Assembly: GCA_024734555.1 (NCBI GenBank)
Contig: JANPWX010000247.1
Span: 62,001-126,000 of the forward strand
Direction: 5' to 3'
DNA length: 64,000 nt
Origin: Trochalopteron elliotii
Lineage: Eukaryota > Chordata > Aves > Passeriformes > Leiothrichidae
Positions 62,137 to 64,000 of the stretch are shown piece by piece (the first letter of the stretch is position 1; each line of letters starts with the position of its first letter). A model generated the notes under the pieces. It searched no databases. It saw nothing but the letters and a program-made list of their open reading frames with translations, and was not told the DNA's origin. The position numbers were made by a program, and so were the translations under genes.

Positions 62137-64000
62137 CTAATGACCACAATGGACAGAGTTAGCAGTGTCATTGACCTTACCATGCATCCCATCACCTAGA
62201 GTCAGGTCTTCTCAGGCTCAGGTGGGGAAAATAATGATGTGAATGCCTGAATTTACGAGTTCCTTTCCTTTAATATTTCTGCAGCCTGGTGAATCTGCTC
62301 ATCGGTTGTGTGCCTTGATTAGATCACATGCTGGAAAAGGATTTCACTCTACTGAGGTAGTCACCAAGCCACTATCAGGTTAGTGGGAGCAGTTTTCCCT
62401 CACCTGTCCATGCTGTAGTACCAGTTTTCTTTGCTTACATCTCACTAGAGTTTTGTACTCTTTCTCTAGAAGTGTTTGCACTGTGGCAGTGTAGACAGCA
62501 CTCCTGAAACCTCTAAAGGTCTTCCATTGAATCAAGGTGCTGCACATCCAGAAGACCCTAAGGTTGTGCTCACTCCTTTGGGAAATCTTCACTTTACCTT
62601 CACAGAATATTACCAGTATCTCTCACATGAAAAGATTTGAAAGGATGAGAAACAACAACTGTCAAGAACAAATCTATGCTATAAATAAGCCTCTGTTAAT
62701 ATAAAGGAACCCATACCAAGTTTAGAATTAAAAAGTTAACAAAGTTCTACCACGTTAAGAACATGTAGAGACAAAATTTTATTGGGAATCAACACAAGTA
62801 CAGGCAGGGACTTTAGGAGCTCACCAACAAACCAATATTCTCACAAATGCTACAGACTACACATAGCAAGCAGAGCAAGGCTCAGCAGACAGGAGACATA
62901 CCCATGTGGTGTTAGAAAGCAGGGCAGGAAATACATACATGACTATAATAAGTATTAATTATTACATATAATAATATGTACAAAAAAATTCTTTGGTGCT
63001 TGTTTTCTGCTTTGCTTAGCTTGGCCTCCCCCTCTCCCTCCCCTTTTGCATTGTTACTTACATTAGGAAGAGGAGGAGAATTTAGGAGGTAGAAGTGAAA
63101 GATAATTAGTGCATGGTTCCAGTCAGGAAGCAAAGGAAATCTAAGAAAACACTCAACTCAAACAATGGAATTAAAACAGACCTGTTCTATACACAGAGAA
63201 GTCTATATTGTTACTTTTGCAATGTCACAGTGTTGAAATATTTTTGTTTTTCAGGAAGACTGGATCCATGCATACATCTAAGTCACATCATGCAATAAAG
63301 GCTTTGCAGTCTCAAGCATCTTCTAGCATATTTGCAGTTGAAGAAATACACTCTCCATAATGATTCAGCAAGAAAAACCAGAAACTTGTAAATCACCAAT
63401 AAACATCTGTAACTTTTACCCTTCAGCATTTGAGTGTCTTGCCTTGTTTCACTAAAATGGGTTCAGTGAGTACACTGGGGTCACCTGATGTGTCATAAAT
63501 ATAAGATCTCTGGTTTCACAAAGAAATGTGCCCTACTCAAAGAATCCACCCTGCAGTCTTGCTTCCAGCTTAACATCTCTTATACAGAATAGAACTAGTA
63601 GTAATTGTACATTTTCTAAATGTAAAGGACCAATTACCCTTCTCCATCCCAACACATAAAGCAAATTAATCTCACTGAATACTGTGGGTGATGATGCAAA
63701 TAAGAAGCTCATCCACTCCAGTGACTCTAGGTGTGTAGTAGCTTTCCTGTGAAGGAATATACAGCCACACAGGTTTCCTAGGAATCAGTCCTCACAGAAT
63801 AGGACTCAACCACATAAACGTAACTTTTGCTTTAGTTAAAGAAAAAGAAATGTTTGACAGCAATGCTAGTTTGACAGCAAAAAGGCCAGATATTAACAGT
63901 CTCATCAGATTAACTGCTTCCAAGTGAGTTCCTCCAGAGAATTAACCAAAATGCTTCATCTTACAGGGACATTAAAACATGGAAGCATTGAAGTTACTCT
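62137..64000 (-). other. SLC24A4: SLC24A4 intron, right edge of the window
   Basis: The sequence upstream of the first visible SLC24A4 exon. I searched for the preceding exon (human residues near DFYDGSYDDPSVPLLGQ) and did not find it. The stretch contains no recognised repeat. Confidence 0.65.

Noticed and set aside
63370..63450. Possible degenerate LTR end (AATAAACATCTGTAACTTTTAC)
   Set aside because: There is a poly(A)-like hexamer but no TATA box, termini or other LTR structure nearby.

Overview
The window is vertebrate nuclear DNA, most likely from a bird and probably a passerine. Protein-coding sequence appears only as short exons bounded by GT/AG splice sites. The repeats are CR1-type LINE fragments and one tRNA-Ile-derived SINE that resembles, from memory, the zebra-finch family TguSINE1. 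There is also a solitary retroviral LTR. No prokaryotic features (operons, CRISPR arrays, phage or plasmid genes) are present.

Two genes are recognisable, both on the minus strand and both incomplete. SLC24A4 (NCKX4, a K+-dependent Na+/Ca2+ exchanger) occupies roughly 37,940 to beyond 64,000. Its last seven coding exons are present at 61967-62136, 59879-60023, 50308-50474, 48755-48869, 46550-46662, 45867-45932 and 44143-44295. All reading phases join correctly and the stop codon is intact. They encode the end of the large cytosolic loop and the whole C-terminal exchanger half, including the alpha-2 repeat. A long AT-rich 3' UTR probably follows, to a good poly(A) site near 37,940. The earlier exons lie beyond the right edge.

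RIN3 (a Ras/Rab interactor with guanine-exchange activity on Rab5-family GTPases) lies downstream in the same orientation. Two exons of its N-terminal SH2 region are visible, at 15544-15730 and 12548-12662. The rest of the gene lies to the left of the window, and its first exon was not identified. The head-to-tail order SLC24A4 then RIN3 matches the human 14q32 arrangement.

The remaining sequence, more than 95 percent of the window, is intronic or intergenic. It holds CR1 fragments (about 5720-5870, 13140-13610, 58535-58725 and a tail at 31240-31315), the SINE (31062-31185), the solo LTR (about 29640-30070), a TG microsatellite (34330-34381), A-rich runs and small tandem duplications. The many 60-180-codon open frames in it look like chance.

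I found no evidence of an undescribed biological system. The points most worth checking are the intact SLC24A4 in a presumably toothless lineage, the short cytosolic loop exon, the missing RIN3 5' exon and the long SLC24A4 3' UTR.
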